Shown here: positions 5,969-13,002 of the stretch, piece after piece
How positions within the stretch are numbered: the first letter of the stretch is position 1
Layout of the letters: every line of letters starts with the position of its first letter
Origin: Bacteroidales bacterium M6
GTDB taxonomy: Bacteria > Bacteroidota > Bacteroidia > Bacteroidales > Muribaculaceae
Direction: 5' to 3'
DNA: 14,546 bases
NCBI GenBank assembly: GCA_001689485.1
Contig: LUJQ01000025.1
Location: forward strand, 1-14,546
Translations under genes and position numbers: made by a program
Notes under the pieces: generated by a model
Told to the model about the DNA's origin: nothing
Databases searched by the model: none
What the model saw: the letters and a program-made list of their open reading frames with translations, nothing else

Positions 5969-6796
5969 TTATTTCCTGTCGGTTTCTGATTGCTTGGCCT
6001 CATCCCACAATGCATCCATTTCGGCAAGCGTCATTTCCGGGAGCGTTTTGCCCATAGCTTTGGCACGTTGCTCTATGTGGTTGAACCGGGATATGAACTT
6101 TTTGTTGGTGTGTTCCAATGCCGTGTCGGGATGGATGCCGTAAAGCCTGGCGGCATTTATAAGTGAGAAGAACACGTCGCCCATCTCCTCCTCCATTCTT
6201 TTGCGTTGTTCTTCCGTGAGAGAGTCTTTCCCTTGGAATTTCTCCGCTTCTGACGAGAATTCGGCTATCTCCTCCTTCACTTTGGCCCACACATCGGCAG
6301 GTTGCTCCCAGTCGAACCCGGCATTTGCCGCTTTCTGTTGGATGCGGTAAGCCTTGATTAAGGCCGGCAGGGCGCCCGGCACCCCGGCAAGGATGCTGCG
6401 GTTGCCATCCTTTTCCTTGAGTTTTAGCTGTTCCCAGTTCTGTTCCACTTTGTGGGCGGTGTCGGCCTCCACTTGTCCGTAGACATGGGGGTGGCGGAAT
6501 ATCAGTTTGTCGGCGAGGGCGTTGGATACGTCGACAATGTCGAACGCACCTTTCTCCTCGCCGATTTTGGCGTAGAAAAATACATGAAGCAGAACATCGC
6601 CCAGTTCCTTGCGGATTTCGGCGTTATCGCCCTTGATGAGTGCGTCGCAAAGTTCAAACACCTCTTCGATGGTGTTTTCACGTAGGCTTTCATTGGTTTG
6701 CTTGGCATCCCACGGGCATTTCACCCGCAGTGTGTCGAGCACATCCATCACCCTTCCGAGGGCTTCGGTTTTTTCCGATCTACTATGTAGTGACAT
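5969..6796 (-). CDS. mazG: Nucleoside triphosphate pyrophosphohydrolase MazG
   Basis: MazG hydrolyses NTPs and dNTPs to monophosphates and pyrophosphate, clearing aberrant nucleotides and tuning nucleotide pools in the cytoplasm. The 275 residues match the usual two-domain length (about 260-280). Domain 1 has the CPWD signature (27-30) and the metal-binding acids E44, E45, E48 in EEVFEL and E64, D67 in ELGD. Domain 2 repeats the pattern with K174, E175, E176, E179 in KEEIAEF and E204, D207 in EMGDVFF, the catalytically active half in well-studied homologues. The start at 6796 places CPWD at the normal distance from the N-terminus. The gene begins 63 bases after the dsbD stop on the same strand and is probably in the same operon, although no functional link with disulfide exchange is obvious. 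Confidence 0.96.
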   Translation of the reverse strand: MSLHSRSEKTEALGRVMDVLDTLRVKCPWDAKQTNESLRENTIEEVFELCDALIKGDNAEIRKELGDVLLHVFFYAKIGEEKGAFDIVDVSNALADKLIFRHPHVYGQVEADTAHKVEQNWEQLKLKEKDGNRSILAGVPGALPALIKAYRIQQKAANAGFDWEQPADVWAKVKEEIAEFSSEAEKFQGKDSLTEEQRKRMEEEMGDVFFSLINAARLYGIHPDTALEHTNKKFISRFNHIEQRAKAMGKTLPEMTLAEMDALWDEAKQSETDRK

Positions 6797-6844
6797 CTAT
6801 GTGTTGATATTCTTTTGCGGTTCCGGTAATCAGGTTTTGTCAGG

Positions 6845-6861
6845 GAAGTCGGGACGACTTC
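6845..6861 (+). terminator. 7-bp hairpin overlapping the dsbD stop codon
   Basis: GAAGTCG (6845-6851) pairs with CGACTTC (6855-6861) around a 3-base loop. It is followed by AGTTTTTT on the plus strand only. The repeat spans the dsbD stop codon; on the minus strand there is no T-tract, so for the dsbD-mazG transcript it is at most a processing or pause site. Confidence 0.3.
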
Positions 6862-8845
6862 AGTTTTTTGCGTTGTCGGCATAACGTTTCATGCCGGTCT
6901 GGAGCCATTCAACGAACTTAGTGATATTTTCGTCGTAATATGTGGGCGATACCATTGCTTTCCCGTCGTTGTCGAGGATTATATAGTACGGCTGGGAGTT
7001 TGCGGCGAATTTCGAACGCTGCAGGAAACTCCACTTTTCCCCTACGGTTTCAATGGTGAGGGGTTTGCCGTTCTCTTCCACAACCATAGGTTCGGGAAGC
7101 AGGGTCTTGTCATCAACCATAAGCTTGATAAGCACGAAGTTTTCCTTTATGATTGATGTCACAACCGGGGTATCGAACACTGCTCCTTCCATTTTGCGGC
7201 AGTTTACACACCCGTAGCCCGAGAAGTCGATAAGCACAGGGCGGTGGTTGTCGGCTGCGTAACGCATCCCTTCGTCATAATCGTCGAATTCCTCGAAATG
7301 GCCGCCTGAATAGAGGCTGAAATCCTGTGTGAACAACGGAGGGACGAATGCGCTTACCCCTTTGAGGGGTGCGCCCCATAGGCCGGGGATAAGATAGATT
7401 GCAAACGAGAAGGACGCGAGCGACATGAAGAAGCGCGGTATGCTCACATATTCGAGCGGGGAGTCATGGCTGAAGCGGATTTTACCGATCAGATATGCGC
7501 CGAGCATGGCAAAGATGATTACCCACAGGCAGATGAACACCTCACGGTCGAGGATTCCCCAGCCGTAGGCAAGGTCGGCCACGGAAAGGAACTTGAGCGA
7601 AAGTGCCAGTTCGAGGAAACCGAGTACCACTTTCACCGAATTGAGCCATCCGCCGGAGCGGGGCATTTCCTTGAGCCATGACGGGAAGATGGCGAACAGG
7701 GAGAAGGGCAGTGCCAATGCCACGGCGAAGCCGCCCATTCCCACTGCCGGGCCTACGAAGTTGCCCATAGTGGCTGCCTCAACCAAAAGTGTGCCGATAA
7801 TCGGGCCGGTGCATGAGAATGATACGAGTGCCAAGGTAAAGGCCATGAAGAAAATGCTGATTAGGCCGGTTGCGCGTTCGGCTTTGGCATCAACCGAATT
7901 CGACCATTTTGAAGGTAAGGTGATGTCGAATCCGCCGAAGAATGAAATGGCAAATACCAACAGCAACAGGAAGAAGGCGATGTTGAACCAGGCGTTGGTC
8001 GACAACTCGTTGAGCTTTCCTGCCCCGAATATGGCTGTGATGGCCAACCCGAGCGAGAGGTAGATAACGATGATGCTGATGCCATAAATAACGGCATCGG
8101 CTACCGATTTGCGCCTGTTGCCGCTCTTTTTCAGGAAGAAGCTGACAGTCATCGGAATCATGGGCCATACACATGGTGTCAGCAATGCGATAAGTCCGCC
8201 ACCAAATCCCCAAAGGAATATGACCCAAAGGGAACTGTCTTCTGTCGAAGTGCCGGGGAGGTCGGATGTTTCGATATCTACGGGTGCCCACCAGCCGTTA
8301 TCGGAGCTGGTTGCAACCGCTGCGGGGCGGTTGTTGGCTGTTGCCGGGGTTTCTTCAACCTTAGGCTCTTCGGCTGCTACAACGGTGCCGGTACCGATTG
8401 TTACTTCAAACGGCACTTTCTGAGGGCTGATGCATGTCTGCTCGTTGCATCCCTGGAAGAAAATAGTGCCTGTGATTTCGTGGGCATTGCCATCGGAAAT
8501 CTTTACTTTCTGTGTGAAAGCCACGTCGGTATCCCACCATGAGAGGTTGAGAGAGAAAACCGGGTCGAATTTCTCGATAGGTGCGCGCTCCGGTGTGATG
8601 CCACCTTCCGGTGTCACACCTTCCGGGTACTCTACTTTTATGGAAGTGGCATTCGGGCCGTCGTCAGGCAGGTCGAACCCGTAAAGATGCCATCCGTGTT
8701 CCACTGCTGCCGAGAATTTTATGACAGCACTTTCGGCAGAGTTGTCCTCTACCGACACGTTCCATGTAATAGGTGAAAGCTTTTGGGCGCATACCGTAAG
8801 TGCGCCCAGCATAACCGTGAGAATAAATGCAAGTTTCCTCATCAT
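6860..8845 (-). CDS. dsbD: Thiol:disulfide interchange protein DsbD
   Basis: Carries electrons from cytoplasmic thioredoxin across the inner membrane to periplasmic disulfide isomerases and related proteins. 661 residues with three modules. A signal peptide (about 1-20) leads into the periplasmic alpha domain with its redox pair C133 and C138 (GCNEQTC). The central membrane domain (about 205-495) has multiple hydrophobic helices and the paired Cys C225 (TPCVWPMIP) and C345 (FSCTGPIIG). The C-terminal thioredoxin-like gamma domain has C546-V-N-C549 and a cis-Pro candidate P619 (NSQPYYI). All six functional cysteines are present, so the protein looks intact. The start codon overlaps the stop of the upstream DsbD-alpha-like gene by four bases (ATGA), with a second in-frame ATG directly after it; translational coupling is likely. 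Confidence 0.95.
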   Translation of the reverse strand: MMRKLAFILTVMLGALTVCAQKLSPITWNVSVEDNSAESAVIKFSAAVEHGWHLYGFDLPDDGPNATSIKVEYPEGVTPEGGITPERAPIEKFDPVFSLNLSWWDTDVAFTQKVKISDGNAHEITGTIFFQGCNEQTCISPQKVPFEVTIGTGTVVAAEEPKVEETPATANNRPAAVATSSDNGWWAPVDIETSDLPGTSTEDSSLWVIFLWGFGGGLIALLTPCVWPMIPMTVSFFLKKSGNRRKSVADAVIYGISIIVIYLSLGLAITAIFGAGKLNELSTNAWFNIAFFLLLLVFAISFFGGFDITLPSKWSNSVDAKAERATGLISIFFMAFTLALVSFSCTGPIIGTLLVEAATMGNFVGPAVGMGGFAVALALPFSLFAIFPSWLKEMPRSGGWLNSVKVVLGFLELALSLKFLSVADLAYGWGILDREVFICLWVIIFAMLGAYLIGKIRFSHDSPLEYVSIPRFFMSLASFSFAIYLIPGLWGAPLKGVSAFVPPLFTQDFSLYSGGHFEEFDDYDEGMRYAADNHRPVLIDFSGYGCVNCRKMEGAVFDTPVVTSIIKENFVLIKLMVDDKTLLPEPMVVEENGKPLTIETVGEKWSFLQRSKFAANSQPYYIILDNDGKAMVSPTYYDENITKFVEWLQTGMKRYADNAKN

Positions 8846-9351
8846 TTCTTGGGGAGGATTTTAAGGGTGAATTCTTTTGTTTTTGGAGGAAGGCAGTTTT
8901 GGTCGTTGCATCCCATGTATGTGACCGAGCATTTTATGGTCTTGGTGTCGGTGGCGTTTTTGTCGAGCTTGAACTGCTGCGTGAACACAACTTTACCTTC
9001 CCAAAATTCCACTTCGGCATTAAACATGCTGTCGAGTTTGCGCACAGGGGCTTTGTCGGCTTTGGTTTTGCCTGAAAGCGTCAGCCCTTTTGCCGGGCTG
9101 TATTTGAATTCCGTCGGGCGGGGGCCGTCGTCAGGTGTTTCCAATCCGTAGATATGCCATCCTGGTTCTATATTGGCAGTGAGTTGTATCACCCCTTGGC
9201 CGTTGCCGGTCATGCGGGCTGTACCACGCCATGAAATCGGGGCTTTGGCTTCCTTTGTCTGGGCCGCCAATTGGGCCGCTGCAGTGAAACTTCCTGTTAT
9301 CCCTCCTGCAAGAGATGTTAAAAGCAAGATGCAAAAGATAATGTGTCTCAT
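8842..9351 (-). CDS. Stand-alone DsbD alpha-domain (DsbD N-terminal-like) secreted protein
   Basis: 169 residues from the ATG at 9351; the longer upstream frame adds 43 residues without signal-peptide character, whereas MRHIIFCILLLTSLAGG begins a clear signal peptide (to about residue 26). The mature part aligns with the alpha domain of the adjacent DsbD: WHIYGLETPDDGPRPTEF here against WHLYGFDLPDDGPNATSI there, and both have a CNxxxC pair (C148, C153 in GCNDQNC). There is no membrane or thioredoxin module. It probably accepts electrons from DsbD or delivers them to periplasmic targets; that is inference from the shared domain and the four-base overlap with dsbD. A perfect -7 box lies about 75 bases upstream, making this the first gene of the operon. 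Confidence 0.9.
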   Translation of the reverse strand: MRHIIFCILLLTSLAGGITGSFTAAAQLAAQTKEAKAPISWRGTARMTGNGQGVIQLTANIEPGWHIYGLETPDDGPRPTEFKYSPAKGLTLSGKTKADKAPVRKLDSMFNAEVEFWEGKVVFTQQFKLDKNATDTKTIKCSVTYMGCNDQNCLPPKTKEFTLKILPKK

Positions 9352-9425
9352 GTTTTTTGAGTTAGGTTGGTTAGGTGGTTGCCGGAACATCTGTTTGTAG
9401 AAATTCAGGCAAGCTGATAGGTCTG

Positions 9426-9433
9426 CAAAGTTA
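9426..9433 (-). promoter_or_regulatory. Probable -7 box for the dsb-mazG operon
   Basis: On the minus strand this reads TAACTTTG, a perfect TAnnTTTG match, with CTTG (three of four bases of the -33 box) at 9451-9454, 17 bases further upstream. The predicted start near 9419 gives a leader of about 68 bases to the ATG at 9351. Confidence 0.55.
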
Positions 9434-9454
9434 TAAAAAAAATCCTGTAACAAG

Positions 9455-9816
9455 CATGTTTTATAACATATGGGCCGCAAACGTTATATATGGAAGATGC
9501 TGCATTATAATTTGGTTTGATAACGCCAGATATGGTAATAAATTATATCTCAATGACATGGGGCTGATGGATGGTTTATAATGATTATTCAACTGATGCT
9601 TAAACACGGTGCTTTTAAGCGTTTAGGCGTGAAAATGTTGATAATTCAAAAAAATTGCGTAAATTCGCAAAGAGATTTCAATAGTTGTCCTGCCATGGTC
9701 ATGTATGCCGGTAATTATGTCGCCGAGACTTCCGGCCCGGTATTTGACCGACACGGCTGTTGGAATTGTTTAATGAAAAGACGAACTACTCCCAAACCAT
9801 TTAATATATTTCGGTT
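9455..9816. other. Divergent intergenic stretch, no gene recognised
   Basis: About 360 bases between the dsb promoter and the OadA-like gene. A frame from 9581 running into the next gene encodes an unremarkable Cys-containing peptide and is not accepted. A small palindrome TTGCG/CGCAA lies near 9656-9671. No perfect -7 box for the plus-strand gene was found; TTGGTTTG in the stretch around 9511-9520 is the closest match. The sequence is AT-rich, as expected for a divergent promoter region. Confidence 0.4.
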
Positions 9817-11715
9817 ATGGAAAACAAGAAGCTCAAAATTAGAGACTTGACACTTCGTGACGGCCAGCAGTCGCTGTTCGCCACCCGTATGAAACAGCAG
9901 GATATAGATCCGTTGCTTCCTTTATATAAGGATGCCGGATTCTACATCATGGAAGTGTGGGGCGGTGCTGTTCCCGACTCCGTGATGCGTTATCTTGACG
10001 AATCCCCATGGGTTCGCCTGCGCACTATCAGCGAGGCTATCGGTGGCAAATCGTTATTGTCGGCACTTTCGCGTGGCCGCAACCTGTTCGGTTACGTGCC
10101 TTATCCCGATTCTGTTCTCGAAGGATTCTACAAGGAGGCTATCAAGAACGGCCTTAACGTTATGCGTATTTTCGATGCCCTTAACGACATCGACAATGTG
10201 AAGGAATCAATCCGCCTGATCAACCAGCTGGGCGGGATTGCCGATGCTGCCGTATGCTACACCGTTGACCCCAAGGATGCTGTTGAAAACGAGGCTCCCA
10301 AGAAGAAAGGGTTCCTTTCATCGTTATTCGGCAAAAAAGAAGAGGCTCCTGTAAGCAAAAAAATATTCACCGACGAATACTTTGTGGAAAAAGCTGTCGA
10401 GATGGAGCGTCTCGGCGCCAAGATTATAACCCTTAAAGACATGGCCGGTCTGGTTAACCCGCTCCGTGCCGCCTCTATTATAGGGAAGCTGAAACAGGCC
10501 GTAAAAGTGCCGGTTGACTTCCACACCCACTGCACCCCCGGTTATGGCCTGGCTTCGTCACTTATGGCCATCCTCAACGGGGTCGACATCCTCGACACAA
10601 ATATATGGTGGTTTGGTGAAGGCTCTGCCGCTCCCGCCATCGAGCTTGTATATGTGTTCTGCAAAAAACTCGGAATCGAGGTTGATGTCAATATGCAGAA
10701 AGTCGGAGAAATCCGCGAGCGCCTGGAAGGTATCCGTCGCAATCTTGCCGATTTCGACCTTAACAAAGACAAGTTCCCCAAACGTTTCAACCCGTTGGCC
10801 GATGTGCTGCCCGCCGAAATCGACAATCTGTTCGATAAGGCTATCGCTGCCGCCAAGGCTGGCGACGAGGATGCACTGCTCGAAAACTGCCACGCAATCG
10901 AAGCTTACTTCGGTTTCCCAAAACCGAACCTCCTCGTTAAAGACGCGGAAGTTCCGGGCGGTATGTACTCCAACATGGTGGCACAGCTCAAGGCCCTCAA
11001 CTCGTCGGATTTGCTCGACGATGCGATGAAGCTTATCCCCAAAGTGCGTCGTGATGCAGGTTTGGTGCCGTTGGTAACTCCGACCAGCCAGATTGTGGGT
11101 GCACAGGCTGTGAACCTTGCTATCGACCGCAAGAAAGGAAATCCCGATTACACCAATACCTCCAACCAGTTCATTTCGCTTGTCAAAGGTGAGTACGGGC
11201 ATACCCCTGCCCCCATTGACCCTGCATTCCGTCAGCAGATTACAGGCGATGCGGTTGAACATCCCTACGACGTTTCGAAATACCGCAAGCCTGAAATCCC
11301 GGTGGTTCCCGAACTAGGCGGCGTGAAACTTGCAACCAACACAGAGGAAGAGTTGCTCATGGAGTTGCTCCCGAATGTAGCCAACAAGTTCCTGCGCAAC
11401 CGTCGTGAGGAGGAATATGCAGCCAAACAACCCAAGGATGCTCCTAAAGCAGCGGCCGAAGTCAAGGTTGAGGAAACTGTTACCGACGACGAGCCTATCA
11501 CCGGCGATGTGTTCCGCGCACCGATGGGAGGCCGCATCATAGAAGTGAATGTAAAGGCTGGCGACAAGGTTAAGAAGGGCCAGGTAATGATGGTTTATGA
11601 GGCAATGAAGATGGAGAACGACCTCGAAGCTGACCGCGACCGTGTTGTTAAACGTGTTTTTGTCGCCACTGATGATGTTGTCGGCACTGACGCACCCCTT
11701 ATTGAATTTGAATAA
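9817..11715 (+). CDS. oadA: Biotin-dependent carboxyltransferase, OadA/PycB type (oxaloacetate decarboxylase alpha-like)
   Basis: Transfers a carboxyl group between oxaloacetate/pyruvate and protein-bound biotin. 632 residues. The N-terminal TIM barrel has RDLTLRDGQQS with metal ligand D15, ITLKDMAG with the carboxylated Lys K207, and FHTHCT with ligands H236 and H238. The PYC_OADA region (about 300-500) contains the typical EVPGGMYSNM. A Pro/Ala/Glu linker (about 525-560) leads to a biotinyl domain with EAMKMEND and biotinylated K598. A Lys-rich insertion (about 154-182, with KKKGFLSSLFGKKEE) interrupts the barrel between the pyruvate-site strand and the next helix. A hairpin 22 bases after the stop suggests a single-gene unit, so beta/gamma decarboxylase subunits or a biotin carboxylase must be encoded elsewhere. 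Whether it serves decarboxylation with sodium pumping or pyruvate carboxylation cannot be told from this gene alone. Confidence 0.88.
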   Translation: MENKKLKIRDLTLRDGQQSLFATRMKQQDIDPLLPLYKDAGFYIMEVWGGAVPDSVMRYLDESPWVRLRTISEAIGGKSLLSALSRGRNLFGYVPYPDSVLEGFYKEAIKNGLNVMRIFDALNDIDNVKESIRLINQLGGIADAAVCYTVDPKDAVENEAPKKKGFLSSLFGKKEEAPVSKKIFTDEYFVEKAVEMERLGAKIITLKDMAGLVNPLRAASIIGKLKQAVKVPVDFHTHCTPGYGLASSLMAILNGVDILDTNIWWFGEGSAAPAIELVYVFCKKLGIEVDVNMQKVGEIRERLEGIRRNLADFDLNKDKFPKRFNPLADVLPAEIDNLFDKAIAAAKAGDEDALLENCHAIEAYFGFPKPNLLVKDAEVPGGMYSNMVAQLKALNSSDLLDDAMKLIPKVRRDAGLVPLVTPTSQIVGAQAVNLAIDRKKGNPDYTNTSNQFISLVKGEYGHTPAPIDPAFRQQITGDAVEHPYDVSKYRKPEIPVVPELGGVKLATNTEEELLMELLPNVANKFLRNRREEEYAAKQPKDAPKAAAEVKVEETVTDDEPITGDVFRAPMGGRIIEVNVKAGDKVKKGQVMMVYEAMKMENDLEADRDRVVKRVFVATDDVVGTDAPLIEFE

Positions 11716-11737
11716 CCCCTAAGGTTTATATCGTAGC

Positions 11738-11777
11738 AAACACCCCTGAATGCCGGATTTGGCACTCAGGGGTGTTT
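11738..11777 (+). terminator. 12-bp hairpin terminator after the oadA-like gene
   Basis: AAACACCCCTGA (11738-11749) and TCAGGGGTGTTT (11766-11777) are perfect complements; TGCC/GGCA inside the loop adds four more pairs after one mismatch. It begins 22 bases after the oadA stop. The T residues are within the stem, so it could work in both directions. Confidence 0.75.
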
Positions 11778-11934
11778 CATATGCTGACATTATAGTACAA
11801 TTGTGTGTCAAAACTGCTTATAGAGCAGGCATTTTGTTAGCATAAATGAGATGGATTTAACATTAAGCAGATTATAGAACCAGTTCTGTGACCTGCTTGA
11901 TATTCCATTTATGGATTGTATGGTGGGTATAGGC

Positions 11935-12000
11935 AAAAAAAATTGATTGTCTCCCGACAACCAATCTTAGTTAACCTTAAATCTAATACCATGAAAAACA
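11935..12000 (-). ncRNA. Candidate small RNA of about 65 nt with own promoter and terminator
   Basis: On the minus strand, a perfect -7 box (12006-12013) with CTTG at the -33 position predicts RNA start near 12000. The transcript would run through a 30-base body and end in a stem made of bases 11966-11956 and 11951-11941 with a 4-base GGGA loop (11 pairs, two of them G-U) directly followed by eight U (11942-11935, the first two shared with the stem). The G-U pairs exist only in the minus-strand RNA (they are C/A mismatches on the plus strand), which fixes the direction. No frame of useful length lies inside. The gene sits alone between the oadA terminator and vsr. I have a vague recollection of similar leader-like sequences in other Bacteroidales but cannot verify it. 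Confidence 0.55.
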
Positions 12001-12005
12001 CGTTG

Positions 12006-12037
12006 CAAAGATATGGGGTTTTTGTAGCATGCGCAAG
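12006..12037 (-). promoter_or_regulatory. Promoter of the candidate sRNA
   Basis: Minus strand: -7 box TATCTTTG at 12006-12013 (perfect TAnnTTTG) and CTTG at 12034-12037, three of four bases of the -33 TTTG, with a 20-base gap between them, the expected spacing. The remainder of 11778-12202 shows no gene. Confidence 0.6.
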
Positions 12038-12202
12038 AGTATTATGCAATAATTGATGAATATTTAACAAAAATTTGCACTATTTGCTCTAAAATCAGTG
12101 CGTTTCGGAGCATGATGGGCGATTTTGCAGCTTTATCTAATCATTCTGATAATATGTTTTCACGGTGGAAGGCTTTTGGACGCTGAAGCCTGTTTGCAGT
12201 TG

Positions 12203-12805
12203 TTAACCTTTTGTCGAGATAGGTTCGTGATTGTCATACCCGGAATCTGTTGCTATATCTTTGTCTTTGGAGATATAGGCGGTTCGTGGTTCGGCGGCAA
12301 TAGAATTGGTGACGCAGTTGATGGCAACAGGTGTGAACAATGGTTGGCAATCCTGATAGTCCATCGGGATATAATCAGGTGAGGATGCCGACGAAAATCC
12401 GGCAAGATATTCAAGAATAACACGGATACAGTTCCCCGGATAACGCTTGATGTCACTTTCCCAAAAACGGAACACCTTCCATCCCTCAGATGTAAGCTGT
12501 TCGTTTACAGTGATATCACGTGCTATGTTACGCTCGATTTTTGCAATCCAGAAATCACGGTTGTTCTTGATGGTCGGCTTTTTACGTGGCCAGTCGCGTC
12601 CGTGCCAAAATTCGCCGTCGACGAAAATAGCCATACGGTATTTTCGGATACAGAAGTCAGGAGTTCCCGGCACTCCTTTGGGATGTTTTCTGTATCGTAT
12701 TCCGGCACTCCACATCAAACGCCCGAATGCAATTTCGGGTTTGGTGCCCTTTCCTTTGTTGGATTGCATGCAGCGTCGGCGCTGTTCTGGTGTCAGTACA
12801 TCCAT
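12203..12805 (-). CDS. vsr: Very short patch repair (Vsr) endonuclease with C-terminal extension
   Basis: Vsr nicks DNA 5' of the T in T:G mismatches that arise by deamination of 5-methylcytosine, starting very short patch repair. 200 residues. The catalytic domain (1-137) has E24 (TKPEIAF), D50 in GVPGTPDF, YRMAIFVDGEFWHGR with H68 (position equivalent to H69 of E. coli Vsr; the H64 equivalent is D63), NIARD with D97, and GWKVFRFWESDI (109-119). E. coli Vsr has 156 residues; here about 60 extra residues follow, Ser/Thr/Asp-rich with two Cys and no recognisable motif. No cytosine methyltransferase (dcm) or restriction gene is visible on either side, so the gene is solitary in this window. No clear -7 box was found in 12806-13002. 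Confidence 0.92.
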   Translation of the reverse strand: MDVLTPEQRRRCMQSNKGKGTKPEIAFGRLMWSAGIRYRKHPKGVPGTPDFCIRKYRMAIFVDGEFWHGRDWPRKKPTIKNNRDFWIAKIERNIARDITVNEQLTSEGWKVFRFWESDIKRYPGNCIRVILEYLAGFSSASSPDYIPMDYQDCQPLFTPVAINCVTNSIAAEPRTAYISKDKDIATDSGYDNHEPISTKG

Positions 12806-12936
12806 AATCGGGTTGATATTTGCTGGGTATGCTTATTAAAAAAACGTGTAATGATATGGATTAGATATGCCTTTGACAAAAAAACATGTGGCGCCGGTGG
12901 AATATGTGAGGTTTGAACAAACATGTGATATGGACG

Positions 12937-12944
12937 TTCTAGAA
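12937..12944. repeat. 8-bp palindrome between vsr and the catalase gene
   Basis: TTCTAGAA is a perfect palindrome 59 bases before the catalase start, in the shared regulatory stretch 12806-13002. It does not match a PerR or OxyR operator that I can recognise. TGCCTTTG at 12868-12875, one fixed base off TAnnTTTG on the plus strand, is the best catalase -7 candidate. Confidence 0.2.
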
Positions 12945-13002
12945 GCATAGGCCGATACCACCTTCTTGGAATCATTTTTACGAATCCTATTAATTGCCAG
13001 AT

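Noticed and set aside
9352..9480. Longer start for the DsbD-alpha-like protein adding 43 residues
   Set aside because: It would bury the signal peptide and overlap the predicted promoter at 9426-9433.
9581..9850. 89-codon plus-strand frame upstream of and overlapping the oadA-like gene
   Set aside because: Overlaps the conserved oadA N-terminus in another frame and lacks any domain or signal; the stretch behaves as promoter DNA.
10558..11262. 234-codon minus-strand frame inside the oadA-like gene
   Set aside because: Shadow of a well-conserved coding region; no domain seen.
11991..12056. 21-codon plus-strand frame starting MKNTLQRYG
   Set aside because: It lies antisense to the candidate sRNA promoter and body, has no terminator of its own, and the G-U pairing of the nearby hairpin supports the opposite strand.
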